NCBI GenBank assembly: GCA_021292105.1
Contig: CM037870.1
Span: 64,292,083 to 64,356,082 of the forward strand
From: Anadara kagoshimensis
Taxonomy: Eukaryota; Mollusca; Bivalvia; Arcoida; Arcidae
DNA: 64,000 nucleotides
Direction: 5' to 3'
The notes beneath the pieces are model-generated. The model made no database searches and had not been told where the DNA came from. It saw only the letters and a list, made by a program, of their open reading frames with translations. Made by a program: the position numbers and the translations under genes. Positions 44,936-57,185 of the stretch are shown one piece after another. The first letter of the stretch is position 1, and the number at the start of each line of letters is the position of its first letter.

Positions 44936-47765
44936 CAACTTGACCAATGGCAACACAGTTAAGAGAACGTTAACCTTGGACCAAAGCTTTGACTTGACCA
45001 ATGGCAATACATTAACAGAACATTAACATTGACCAAATCTTTGACTTGACCAATGGCAACACATTAACAGAACATTAAACATGGACCAAAGCTTTGACTT
45101 GACCAATAGCAACACATTAAGAGAACATTAAACATGGACCAAAGCTGTGACTTGACAAATAGCAACACATTAACAGAACATTAAACATGGACCAAAGCTT
45201 TGACTTGACCAATGGCAACATATTAAGAGAACATTAAACATGGACCAAAGCTTTGACATGACCTATAGCAACACATTAAGAGAACGTTAAACATGGACCA
45301 AAGCTTTGACTTGACCAATGGCAACACAGTTACAAAACATTAACCTTGGACCAAAGCTTTGACCAGACCAATGGCAACATACATGTATTAAGAGAACATA
45401 AACCATGGGCCAAATCTTTGACATGACCAATGGCAACACATACAGAGAACATTAAACATGGACCAAAGCTTTGACCTGACCAATGGCAACACATTAAGAG
45501 AACATTAAACATGGACCAAAGCTTTGAGTTGACCAATGGCAACACATTAAGAGAACATTAAACATGGACCAAAGCTTTGACCTGACCAATGAGAACACAT
45601 TAAGAGAACATTAACCATGGACCAAATCTTTGACTTGACCAATGGCAACACATTAAGAGAACATTAAACATGGACCAAAGCTTTGACTTGACCAATAGCA
45701 ACACATTAAGAGAACATTAAATATGGACCAAAGCTTTGACTTGACCAATGGCAACACATTAAGAGAACATTAAACATGGACCAAAGCTTTGACTTGACTA
45801 ATGGCAACACAGTTAAGAGAACATTAAACATGGACCAAAGCTTAGACTTGACCAATGGCAACACATTAAGAAACATTAACATGGACCAAAGCTTAGACTT
45901 GACCAATGGCAACACATTAAGAGAACATTAAACATGAACCAAAGCTTTGACTTGACCAATGACAACACATTAAGAAAACATTTAACATGGACCAAAGCTT
46001 TGACTTGACCAATGACAACACATTAAGAGAACATTAAACATGGACCAAAGATTTGACTTACCAATGACAACACATTAAGAGAACATTAAACATGGACAAA
46101 GCTTTGACTTGACCGATGACAACACATTAACAGAACATTTAACATGGACCAAAGCTTTGACTTGACCAATGGCAACACATTAAGAGAACATTAAACATGG
46201 ACCAAAGCTTTGACTTGACCAATAACAACACATTAAGAGAACATTAAACACGAACCAAAGCTTTGACTTGACCAATGACAACACATTAACAGAACATTAA
46301 ACATGAACCAAAGCTTTAACTTGACCAATGGCAACATATTAAGAGAACGTTAAACATGGACCAAAGCTTTGACTTGACCAATGGCAACACATTAAGAGAA
46401 CATTAAACATGGACCAAAGCTTTGACTTGACCAATGACAACACATTCAGAGAACATTAAACATGGACCAAAGCTTTGACTTGACCAATGACAACACATTA
46501 AGAGAACATTAAACATGGACCAAAGCTTTGATTTGACCAATGACAACACATTAAGAGAACATTAAACATGGACCAAAGCTTTGACTTGACAAATAGCAAC
46601 ACATTAACAGAACATTAAACATGGATCAAAGCTTTGACTTGACCAATGGCAACACATTAAGAGAACATTAAATATGGACCAAAGCTTTGACTTGACCAAT
46701 GGCAACACATTAAGAGAACATTAAACATGGACCAAAGCTTTGACTTGACTAATGGCAACACAGTTAAGAGAACATTAAACATGGACCAAAGCTTAGACTT
46801 GACCAATGGCAACACATTAAGAGAACATTAACATGGACCAAAGCTTAGACTTGACCAATGGCAACACATTAAGAGAACATTAAACATGAACCAAAGCTTT
46901 GACTTGACCAATGACAACACATTAAGAGAACATTTAACATGGACCAAAGCTTTGACTTGACCAATGACAACACATTAAGAGAACATTAAACATGGACCAA
47001 AGATTTGACTTACCAATGACAACACATTAAGAGAACATTAAACATGGACAAAGCTTGACTTGACCGATGACAACACATTAACAGAACATTTAACATGGAC
47101 CAAAGCTTTGACTTGACCAATGGCAACACATTAAGAGAACATTAAACATGGACCAAAGCTTTGACTTGACCAATACAACACATTAAGAGAACATTAAACA
47201 CGAACCAAAGCTTTGACTTGACCAATGACAACACATTAACAGAACATTAAACATGAACCAAAGCTTTAACTTGACCAATGGCAACATATTAAGAGAACGT
47301 TAAACATGGACCAAAGCTTTGACTTGACCAATGGCAACACATTAAGAGAACATTAAACATGGACCAAAGCTTTGACTTGACCAATGACAACACATTCAGA
47401 GAACATTAAACATGGACCAAAGCTTTGACTTGACCAATGACAACACATTAAGAGAACATTAAACATGGACCAAAGCTTTGATTTGACCAATGACAACACA
47501 TTAAGACAACATTAAACATGGACCAAAGCTTTGACTTGACCAATGACAACACATTAAGAGAACATTAAACATGGACCAAAGTTTTGACTTGACCAATGGC
47601 AACACATTAAGAGAACATTAAACATGGACCAAAGCTTTGACTTGACCAATGGCAACACATTAAGAGAACATTAACCATGGACCAAATCTTTGACTTGACC
47701 AATGGCAACACATTAAGAGAACATTAAACATTGACCAAAGCTTTAACTTGACCAATGGCAACACA
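44935..47765. repeat. 53-bp satellite, about 53 copies, with a ~950-bp higher-order duplication
   Basis: Unit gcaacacattaagagaacat + taaacatggaccaaagcttt + gacttgaccaatg. Rare variants reappear at an offset of 950-951 bp: atatggacc at 45,721 and 46,672, cgaacc at 46,251 and 47,201, cacattcaga at 46,441 and 47,391. Minus-strand frames of 60-71 codons (LPLVKSKLWSMFNVLL) are repeat artefacts. Confidence 0.97.
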
Positions 47766-48157
47766 AACATGAATTGAATTGATTTTACCATTGGCAATAC
47801 AATACAAACATCAATTATTTTACTTGACCAATGACAACGCAAAACAGGGATATCAAGTATAGTCCGTCAGCGATATTGTGGTAAAGTGTTTATAAACATG
47901 GGTGAATCTATTATACACGAGTAGGTATTATACTCTGTAATCGTATGTGTATACTAGTATTCACGCATGTATGCGTTCGTTTATCAAAATCACCTATATG
48001 ATTGTGATTCCCGTTTACATATTAGACATTTCCCACTTCAATATACTGCCAACGCTGACTGTATACGGTATACAGTTGAGTGGGGGTCATTTCCAAAGAT
48101 GTAACTTATTTAGTTGTCACATTTAGTTAAATACGAAAATGAGGTAGGCTTGAATAT

Positions 48158-48300
48158 TACTCATTGTTCTTCTACAAATTAAACCAGAGGTAGAACTAGA
48201 GAAGATGGGACAAGACAGAGACCGGTGGAAAACTCTAGTCTTTGCCCTGTGTGCCTCCGGGCGTAAAAGGACTAGGTTTTTAATGATTAAACGCGGGTGA
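48158..48300 (+). pseudogene. LINE-like ORF C-terminal remnant
   Basis: An open stretch gives KPEVELEKMGQDRDRWKTLV then FALCASGRKRTR. (D)RDRWK-LV..A-C is a pattern I associate with the C-terminal end of non-LTR retrotransposon polyproteins, after the reverse transcriptase. The frame has a stop 23 codons before this stretch and another shortly after it, and no other polyprotein part is present. The attribution is from memory and could be wrong. Confidence 0.4.
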
Positions 48301-48999
48301 CGTTAGATAGCGTTCAATATTCTGTACACTTTAATTTCCAACTTGAACATTCTACAGGGTTGAACAGGGTTAATTTTCTTTCTTTATTTAGAAAAGCGTG
48401 AAATTTTCCGAGAATGGTTTCTGTGTAAGGATATATTTGTCACTTACAATACTACAGTAAGAAGGAAGAAATGGTAACGTTGTTCCTTCCGGTTGATATT
48501 GATGTGTGTGGTTTTGATGTCACAAAAACGCACACTGTATTACGAATTAGATTAGTGTTGTCCACTGTTAGTTGTATGATGTTAAAAATAAAAGATATCA
48601 ATTAAAGATTGAAGTGAAACTTCTATCCAAAAAACAAGGACACAAGTCGGCGACATCTAATGATAGAAGTAATGCGTATAGTAAGAGAACCGAATCGTCG
48701 TATATAATGGAATCTGGAGTTTTAAAAAAGTTAAAAATAATAATATAGAAATAAAACATTGAAATGTAACTAAAAAAAACCGCGAAGCTATCGAAAGGAT
48801 AATCTACGCGAGGAAAAGACAGAGTCGATAAATTTCATCATTTAGAAAATTCCGACACTATCAAACATTTTGGCTTTTCATAAGATGCAGAACCTGACTA
48901 ATTTCATATTAAACATCATTTGCATTTTTTCTATAGTTTTATGGCAATTGCATATTATGATTAAGGTTTATTCGTGCAATCTCGTATAAATACTCAAGC

Positions 49000-49105
49000 A
49001 TAATGTCTAGCAGCGCATGTTAACGGTGAGGGCTTGAGCCACTGTTTGGTCCGACCAACAATAGAAAATAGAACTCTTTTTGCCAATTACTTTACATTTG
49101 GAATG
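49000..49105 (+). mobile_element. SINE-like element, second family
   Basis: agcgcatgttaacggtgagg + gcttgagccactgtttggtc + cgaccaacaatagaaaatag parallels 27,240-27,330. Confidence 0.45.
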
Positions 49106-49517
49106 ACAGTAATAGGGTCATCTGGACACTGTACATGTGTACCTTAACATTAAATGTTTATTTGGTGCCAATACGATATCAAACACGTCGTCTACATTCA
49201 TAGTGCCTTACATCGGTCAAAGATATATTTATATCAAGCCATCAGTATTATTATGGGTTTCGTTAGAAAATAGAGATCATACTTAAAGACAAGTGATGAA
49301 ATTGTCTCATGGATTCAACTGTTCTGGGAAGTGATTCCGAATATTTATGTTCGTTAAAAAAAGCGTGAGAAGGCGTGAATGTATAGATATACTAGGACTT
49401 TGAAAATTTTGATTCGACCCCTCAACAGTATATCGTATACCGTCAGTGTGGTCAGTATATCGAAGTGAGAAATGTCTATTATAAACACTCTATCAATATA
49501 TCGCTGACGTACTATTT

Positions 49518-49678
49518 AACAATTGAACTGTTTAGAAATGCGGTTCATAGTCGATATGAAGGCAATTGATATGCAAGCAACCTGAATAACGCGCGTTAGT
49601 GCGTTATGATTAGTTTGCCTTGCATATCAATTGCGTTCATATCGACTATGAACCGCATTTCTAAACAGTTCAATTGTT
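49518..49678. mobile_element. Fold-back palindrome, ~62-bp arms
   Basis: aacaattgaactgtttagaa + atgcggttcatagtcgatat + gaaggcaattgatatgcaag is mirrored with one mismatch and one indel. The ~35-bp centre has its own small palindrome (ataacgcgcgttagtgcgttat). It abuts the inverted repeat ending at 49,515. Confidence 0.85.
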
Positions 49679-49689
49679 ATATTTACGTT

Positions 49690-50365
49690 TAAAACTATTT
49701 TCTTTTCTTTTTCTTGGTTCAAAATCAGTTTAGAAAATTTTAATTCCGCGCTTTGTCAACAACGATTTTCGATTAACGGAACAGCTGATGGAACAGCAGA
49801 TCCAACTGATCAGCTGTGCAGTTTGGCGCCAGAAATTCTAGGACAAAATAGTGCGTGGAAAAAACAACAAATTGCATACAAATTTTCTACTAAATTGTTC
49901 AATTTTTTATTAAATACAATTATTTCGGTAATAAATAATCACAATTAGTAATTCGATATCACGGGATGTAAACAAACTTTATTTTTATGTCAATATAGTT
50001 CCGGTTTTGTGTATTTCATATTGTGTATTCATACGCCAATTGTTGTGAATGGAAATCCCGTGACGTCACCAAGGTAGATCTTGCAGTAACGCAATTGCTC
50101 TGAAACCTGTGTGATGAGCTTTCCTGTAATGCTGCAAGGCTTCGTTATATGGCATTTGTATTCGAAGTTGTGCATTATGTAGTGGAGCCTGTCTTACATT
50201 CCTTGTATTTAATACACAAAGATCTCTACTTAACAATGACGTATCTCTGTAATTAGGTTCGTTTTAATGATGACATTTATTCTAACATCTGTGATTAAAG
50301 TTTCTGACTTAAAGACGCCATTTCTATATTCAATTTCGTTCCATATTTATATAATCATACAATAC
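49690..50365. other. No gene seen
   Basis: Sequence of moderate AT content. No exon or repeat recognised. Confidence 0.45.
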
Positions 50366-50371
50366 ATACAT

Positions 50372-50584
50372 TACAGACATGTCGAAAGTTTAACAATATG
50401 CTAACGTAATGGAGTCGAAGCTCAACTGTCGAATGTATGAGATATGTATAACTAATGACCGAACAAATGCCGAGACGCAAAAAGGCGTTGTTAACATATA
50501 TAGCGAATGAGGGGCCGAGATTAACTTCCAATTCGGCGCAATAATACGTTCATTAAGAAAACTTTTCGACAGGCCTGTACTGTA
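50372..50584. mobile_element. Family B element copy
   Basis: tacagacatgtcgaaagttt to aaacttttcgacaggcctgt + actgta. Interior tatatagcgaatgaggggcc + gagatt is the ancestor-like form of the 41-bp satellite unit at 62.8 kb. Confidence 0.85.
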
Positions 50585-50662
50585 TTTTATCTACCATTAG
50601 ACTAGTTTTTCTATCTGATTTGACGAAATACAAGTTTTATCGAACACGTATGATACAGAATC

Positions 50663-50689
50663 TTGTATCACCACAGTGTGGTGATACAA
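50663..50689. repeat. 27-bp perfect palindrome
   Basis: ttgtatcaccaca-g-tgtggtgatacaa. Its core reappears in the larger palindrome at 50,861-51,025 only as gtatcac, so they are probably separate. Confidence 0.85.
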
Positions 50690-50860
50690 CATTAGCGGTA
50701 AAGCGCACGTGCACTTTCTCATTGTTACGTCATCAGGGAGTCTTGGATTTGTCGGTCATAACATAGTTCAGTGGTTTTCTGTGGTAAAATGTAATTTTTT
50801 CACATAAAGTATTGTTTTTTTCATTATTTTAAATAACCTAATTGGAAATGTTAGATAAAA

Positions 50861-51025
50861 ATATTATATACACAGTGTGTATGTACAACACTTCGTATCA
50901 GGTCTCGTCCTTTTTTCGTAGCTGTATCACTACTCGTCGCGCAAGCGCGACTCATAGTGATACGGCTATGAAAAAGGACTCGACCTGATACTGAGTGTTG
51001 TACATACACACTGTGTATATAATAT
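50861..51025. mobile_element. 165-bp fold-back palindrome
   Basis: atattatatacacagtgtgt + atgtacaacact.cgtatcag + gt.tcgtcctttttt pairs with the mirror side ending at 51,025. The arms are ~80 bp with a few mismatches, and the tip is cgcgcaagcgcg. The 66-codon minus-strand frame is an artefact. Confidence 0.85.
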
Positions 51026-51365
51026 GTATATATTGTTAAAGTTAATATCACATGTTACACTGAATTTCATCTGAAAAACAGTAACAAAATGCCACAAAAT
51101 TAGAATTTCAATTCATTTCCTAGTTAAAGGTTAACTATCGTATAGATTAGTATAATCATTCCTATGTGATTATGTATCAAATCTGAAAATGATAGATTTG
51201 TTATCCCTATCTGGGATTAACAAGTGACGTGGATATCCGTGTACATGCGTATGTAGGGATAGCTAGTTATAAAAATTATGTTCATACACCACAGTTATTA
51301 TTAATTGCATGCTTTTTCTTTACGATGGCTTTGGTGATGTGAGGACACGTGTTCACGTGTAAATC

Positions 51366-51367
<2 letters not shown>

Positions 51368-51409
<42 letters not shown>

Positions 51410-51410
51410 T
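51368..51410. repeat. (GA)n microsatellite
   Basis: About twenty ga units with one interruption. Confidence 0.95.
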
Positions 51411-51540
51411 TCATACCTGTGGGCACCGATGCTCTTTTGTTATTCAAAATGTTGAAATTTTACGAAGAAACGGTCATTTTCTACAGGAGTAAAAAACAGA
51501 CCACGTGTGTATTGTAACTAGTGTTCTCATTTTAACATAG

Positions 51541-51744
51541 TACAGGCCTGTTGATAGTTAATCACTACGTTAACAAATTAGTGCCTAATCTCGACCCCTT
51601 GTTAGCTATATTTGGACAGTTTTCAGGCAGCTACTATTTATCTTTTGACAGTTTTCGGTCACCAACTATCTATATTTCGGTAACTGGACAGCCGAGCTCC
51701 TTGTCGTTAGCTCAGTGTTAACCTTTCGACAGGTCTGTACTGTA
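51541..51744. mobile_element. Family B element copy
   Basis: tacaggcctgttgatagtta to cctttcgacaggtctgtact + gta. The minus strand contains ccaaatatagctaacaaggg + gtcgagatta, nearly the 41-bp satellite unit. Confidence 0.85.
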
Positions 51745-51851
51745 ATAGTTGTCATTAAATCATATTTGTAGTAAACTGTTGTAATTTTCTGCTACATTGC
51801 ACAGATACTATAATTTTCCTATCCTAACATGAAATCGTCATCAAAACGTTT

Positions 51852-51905
51852 AGGGTCCTCGGTGGCCAAGTGGTCTAAAGTGTATGTTTACAGATCATTA
51901 CTCTT
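51852..51905 (+). mobile_element. tRNA-Ser/Leu-like SINE head
   Basis: tcctcggtggccaagtggtc + taaagtg is a good Pol III A box as in type II tRNAs. It is cut off before a B box by the next family B copy. Confidence 0.4.
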
Positions 51906-51917
51906 ATCCTTACAAAC

Positions 51918-53860
51918 CAGTGGAAAGTCTAACACCAAGCTAGCGAAAAGGAATAGGATTCGCCTGCTGAGTGGCCGAGACATGGATACTTAGTGACCGA
52001 AAACCGCCGAGAGATAGATACTATCTACCGACAGCTGTATACTAGCTACCGACAGCTGTATACTAGCTACCGACAGCTGTATACTAACTACCGACAGCTG
52101 TATACTAACTACCGACAGCTGTATACTAACTACCGACAGCTGTATACTAACTACCTAAAGCTGTATACTAACTACCGACAGCTGTATACTAACTACCGAC
52201 AGCTGTATACTAACTACCGACAGCTGTATACTAACTACCGACAGCTGTATACTAGCTACCTAAAGCTGTATACTAACTACCGACAGCTGTATACTAACTA
52301 CCGACAGCTGTATACTAACTACCGACAGCTGTATACTAACTACCGACAGCTGTATACTATCTACCTAAAGCTGTATACTAACTACCGACAGCTGTATACT
52401 AACTACCGACAGCTGTATACTATCTACCGACAGCTGTATACTAGCTACCGACAGCTGTATACTATCTACCGACAGCTGTATACTAACTACCGACAGCTGT
52501 ATACTAGCTACCGACAGCTGTATACTATCTACCGACAGCTGTATACTATCTACCGACAGCTGTATACTAGCTACCGACAGCTGTATACTATCTACCGACA
52601 GCTGTATACTAACTACCGACAGCTGTATACTAGCTACCGACAGCTGTATACTATCTACCGACAGCTGTATACTATCTACCGACAGCTGTATACTAGCTAC
52701 CGACAGCTGTATACTATCTACCGACAGCTGTATACTAGCTACCGACAGCTGTATACTAGCTACCGACAGCTGTATACTATCTACCGACAGCTGTATACTA
52801 GCTACCGACAGCTGTATACTATCTACCGACAGCTGTATACTAACTACCGACAGCTGTATACTATCTACCGACAGCTGTATACTATCTACCGACAGCTGTA
52901 TACTAGCTACCGACAGCTGTATACTAGCTACCGACAGCTGTATACTAACTACCGACAGCTGTATACTATCTACCGACAGCTGTATACTAACTACCGACAG
53001 CTGTATACTAGCTACCGACAGCTGTATACTAGCTACCGACAGCTGTATACTAACTACCGACAGCTGTATACTAGCTACCGACAGCTGTATACTAGCTACC
53101 GACAGCTGTATACTATCTACCGACAGCTGTATACTAGCTACCGACAGCTGTATACTATCTACCGACAGCTGTATACTAGCTACCGACAGCTGTATACTAA
53201 CTACCGACAGCTGTATACTATCTACCGACAGCTGTATACTAACTACCGACAGCTGTATACTAGCTACCGACAGCTGTATACTAGCTACCGACAGCTGTAT
53301 ACTAACTACCGACAGCTGTATACTAGCTACCGACAGCTGTATACGAGCTACCGACAGCTGTATACTAGCTACCGACAGCTGTATACTAGCTACCGACAGC
53401 TGTATACTAGCTACCGACAGCTGTATACTAACTACCGACAGCTGTATACTATCTACCGACAGCTGTATACTAACTACCGACAGCTGTATACTAGCTACCG
53501 ACAGCTGTATACTAGCTACCGACAGCTGTATACTAACTACCGACAGCTGTATACTAGCTACCGACAGCTGTATACTAGCTACCGACAGCTGTATACTAGC
53601 TACCGACAGCTGTATACTAGCTACCGACAGCTGTATACTAACTACCGACAGCTGTATACTAGCTACCGACAGCTGTATACTAGCTACCGACAGCTGTATA
53701 CTAGCTACCGACAGCTGTATACTAGCTACCGACAGCTGTATACTAGCTACCGACAGCTGTAGATATATACATGTACATAGAGGGGCCGAGAGAATCGCTG
53801 ATTCGGCACTTATCCGTTAGCTACATGTATGTGTTAATCTTTTGAAAGGTCTGTATTGTA
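51918..53860. mobile_element. Family B copy swollen by an internal 21-bp satellite
   Basis: Start cagtggaaagtctaacacca + agctagcgaaaag and end tcttttgaaaggtctgtatt + gta are the family B termini. The inner left flank (gccgagacatgg, gtgaccgaaaaccgccgaga) and right flank (gaggggccgagagaatcgct) also fit. The element is ~1.94 kb instead of ~0.2 kb. Confidence 0.8.
52024..53761. repeat. 21-bp satellite, about 83 copies
   Basis: Unit ctaccgacagctgtatacta + N, where N is g, a or t; nearly every other base is invariant. Three early units carry ctacctaaagctg, at 52,151, 52,256 and 52,361, exactly 105 bp (five units) apart. Since 21 is divisible by 3 and the frame has no stop, an open frame of 589 codons (YRQLYTS/N/I) runs through it. 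It lacks an independent start context and any flanking coding sequence, so it is a satellite artefact. Confidence 0.97.
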
Positions 53861-54064
53861 CATGTATGTCTGTTCGGACGACGACAAAACCCCTCAATAA
53901 ATAATTATAAACTACAAAAAGTCTGTACTGTAGGTTCGAACTTCTCTCGAAGTCCGAGTCCTGTATTCTGCCACACATTTTTGTAACTGGAACTAATCGG
54001 CTTCCGTAGTAAAGATTGCGACAGTTTCATAAATCGGTCGTCATAGTTGAAATTATAGTCGCTG
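53861..54064. other. Short spacer between two satellites
   Basis: Unique sequence; the first diverged 100-bp unit begins around 54,015. Confidence 0.5.
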
Positions 54065-56650
54065 TAATTTTAGCGCCACATTGTTGATAAGTGGCACTCA
54101 TCGATTTCGCGTTTCGTAGTGAGGATTCCATACATCGGAGGTAATGGTCGGTGTATATATGCTGTAAATTTTGCGACACATTGTTGATAAGTGGCACTTA
54201 TCGATATCGCTTTCCGTAATAAGGATTTCATACATCGGACGTAATGGTCGGTGTATATATGCTGTAAATTTAGCGACACATTGTTGATAAGTAGCACTCA
54301 TCGATATCGTTTACCGTAGTAAGGATTTCATACATCGGACGTAATGGTTGGTGTATATATGCTGTAAATGTCGCGACACAATGTTGATAAGTGGCACTCA
54401 TCGATATCGTTTACCGTAGTAAGGATTTCATACATCAGACGTAAAGGTCGGTGTATATATGCTGTAAATGTAGCGACACATTGTTGATAAGTGGCACTCA
54501 TCGATATCGTTTACCGTAGTAAGGATTTCATACATCGGACGTAATGGTTGGTGTATATATGCTGTAAATGTAGCGACACAATGTTGATCAGTGACACTCA
54601 TCGATATCGTTTACCGTAGTAAGGATTTAATACATCAGACGTAAAGGTCGGTGTATATATGCTGTAAATGTAGCGACACATTGTTGATAAGTGGCACTCA
54701 TCGATATCGTTTACCGTAGTAAGGATTTCATACATCGGACGTAATGGTTGGTGTATATATGCTGTAAATGTAGCGACACATTGTTGATAAGTGGCACTCA
54801 TCGATATCGTTTACCGTAGTAAGGATTTCATACATCGGACGTAATGGTTGGTGTATATATGCTGTAAATGTAGCGACACATTGTTGATAAGTGGCACTCA
54901 TCGATATCGTTTACCGTAGTAAGGATTTCATACATCGGACCTAATGGTTGGTGTATATATGCTGTAAATTTAGCGACACATTGTTGATAAGTGGCACTCA
55001 TCGATATCGCTTTCCGTAGTAAGGATTTCATACATCAGACGTAATGGTCGGTGTATATATGCTGTAAATTTAGCGCCACATTGTTGATAAGTGACACTTA
55101 TCGATATCGCTTTCCGTAGTAAAGATTTTATACATCAGACGTAAAGGTCGGTGTATATATGCTGTAAATTTAGCGACACATTGTTGATAAGGGGCAATCA
55201 TCGATATCGCTTTCCGTAGTAGCGATTTCATACATCAGACGTAATGGTCGGTGTATATATGCAGTAAATTTAGCGACACATTGTTGATAAGTGGGACTCA
55301 TCGATATCGCTTTCCGTAGTAAGGATTTCATACATCGGACGTAATGGTCGCGATCGGTGTATATATGCTGTAAATGTAGCGACACATTGTTGATAAGGGG
55401 CAATCATCGATGTCACTTTCCGTAGTAAGGATTTCACACATCGACGTAAAGGCCGGTGTATATATGCTGTAAATTTAGCGCCACATTGTTGATAAGTGGC
55501 ACTCATCGATATCGTTTACCGTAGTAAGGATTTCACACATCAGACGTAATGGTTGGTGTATATATGTTGTAAATTTAGCGCCACATTGTTGATAAGTGGC
55601 ACTTATCGATATCGTTTACCGTAGTAAGGATTTCACACATCAGACGTAATGGTTGGTGTATATATGCTGTAAATTTTGCTACACATTGTTGATAAGTGGC
55701 AATCATCGATATCGCTTTCCTTAGTAAAGATTTCATAAATCGGACGTAATGGTCGTTGTATATATGCTGTAAAATTTGCTACACATTCTCGTCAATATCG
55801 CTTTCCGTAGTAAGGATTTCATACATCAGACGTAATGGTTGGTGTATATATGCTGTAAATTTAGCGCCACGTTGTTGATAAGTGGGACTCATCGATATCG
55901 CTATTTCATACATCAGACGTAAAGGTTGGTGTATATATGCTGTAAATGTAGCGACACATTGTTGATAAGTGGCAATCATCGATTTCGCTTTCCGTAGTAA
56001 GGATTTCATACATCAGACGTAATGGTCGGTGTATATATGCTGTAAATTTAGCGCCACATTGTTGATAAGTGGCACTTATCGATATCGTTTACCGTAGTAA
56101 GGATTTCACACATCAGACGTAATGGTTGGTGTATATATGCTATAAATTTAGCGACACATTGTTGATAAGTGGCACTCATCGTTATCGTTTACCGTGGTAA
56201 GGATTTCATACATCGAACGTAATGGTTGGTGTATATATGCTGTAAATTTAGCGACACATTGTTGATAAGTGGCACTCATCGATACCGTTTACCGTAGTAA
56301 GGATTTCACACATCAGACGTAAAGGCCGGTGTATATATGCTGTAAATTTAGCGACACAGCGTTGATAAGTGGCACTCATCGATACCGTTTACCGTAGTAA
56401 GGATTTCACACATCAGACGTAAAGGTCGGTGTATATATACTGTAAATTTAGCGCCACATTGTTGATAAGTGGCACTCATCGATACTGTTTACCGTAGTAA
56501 GGATTTCACACATCAGACGTAAAGGTCGGTGTTTATATGCTGTAAATTTAGCGACACAGCGTTGATAAGTGGCACTCATCGATATCGCTTTCCGTAGTAG
56601 GGATTTCATACATCGAACGTAATAGTCAGTGTATATATGCAACACATTTT
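54065..56650. repeat. 100-bp satellite, about 26 copies
   Basis: Unit gcgacacattgttgataagt + ggcactcatcgatatcgttt + accgtagtaaggatttcata + catcggacgtaatggttggt + gtatatatgctgtaaattta. Spacing is exactly 100 bp from 54,171 to ~55,270, then small indels shift it. Variants (gttta/ctttc, gacaca/gccaca) are mixed along the array. Minus-strand frames of 64-78 codons merely read it. Confidence 0.97.
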
Positions 56651-56689
56651 TGTAGGCTTCCGTAGTGAAAATATATATGCAGCCAGTAA

Positions 56690-56955
56690 ACCAGTCGATC
56701 AGCAGTTAGTTTTAATATTTATATTAATTATATCAATTAAGTATATCACCTTACCGTTATTTTCTGAATCAATAGAAGAACATTTTAACTAACTGTATAG
56801 AATTTGTCATAAATTATATTAGGTAGTTTTAAATCTAAATAATGCATGAATTATACTCAAATTCTACATACATGAACATGGTTATTAAATTAGCAATTAT
56901 TGTCCAACACTGAGGAAGACGAGCGTTTTTAACATCTGTAAAGAGGCTTTGATGG
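56690..56955. other. No gene seen
   Basis: AT-rich spacer between the 100-bp satellite and the SINE. Confidence 0.5.
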
Positions 56956-56959
56956 CTTC

Positions 56960-57185
56960 GTAATCTATAGCGCGTACTCGCGGACCACAGCGGGACCACA
57001 GCGCCTCTCACCGCCTGGCTATGTTCCAATCACACTCGGGACATATCCTTTTGTGAGAAAGTTTGTTAGTTCGCTTGCTGAAGTTCGGTGGTTGTTGGGG
57101 TTCTTCGGTTTCCTCAACCAATTTTTTAACTGACCTCCTCGATATATAAATGAAAGAATCTTGACTGGGGTGTAAAACACAATTA
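56960..57185 (+). mobile_element. tRNA-derived SINE, most complete copy
   Basis: cgcctctcaccgcctggcta + tgttccaatcacactcggga, tttgtgagaaagtttgttag, tcgcttgctgaagttcggtg, ttcttcggtttcctcaacca, then the tail gacctcctcgatatataaat + gaaagaatcttgactggggt + gtaaaac. This tail is the core of the array at 34,790-35,550. Confidence 0.7.

Larger units (their letters stand above)
47848..49515. mobile_element. Possible ~1.67-kb element bounded by inverted repeats
   Basis: At the left, gtccgtcagcgatattg, aaagtgtttataaac, then after an interruption agacatttcccacttcaata + tactgccaacgctgactgta + tacggtatacagttgagtgg. At the right (49,424-49,515) the same string in reverse complement, uninterrupted. The inner 1.3 kb holds a LINE-like remnant and a SINE-like segment. 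Confidence 0.5.

Noticed and set aside
45330..47842. Minus-strand frames (LPLVKSKLWSMFNVLL repeats)
   Set aside because: They are translations of the 53-bp satellite.
51993..53762. 589-codon open frame as a real repeat-protein gene
   Set aside because: It is the 21-bp satellite read in frame. There is no signal peptide, non-repeat domain or splice structure, and both flanks belong to a transposon.
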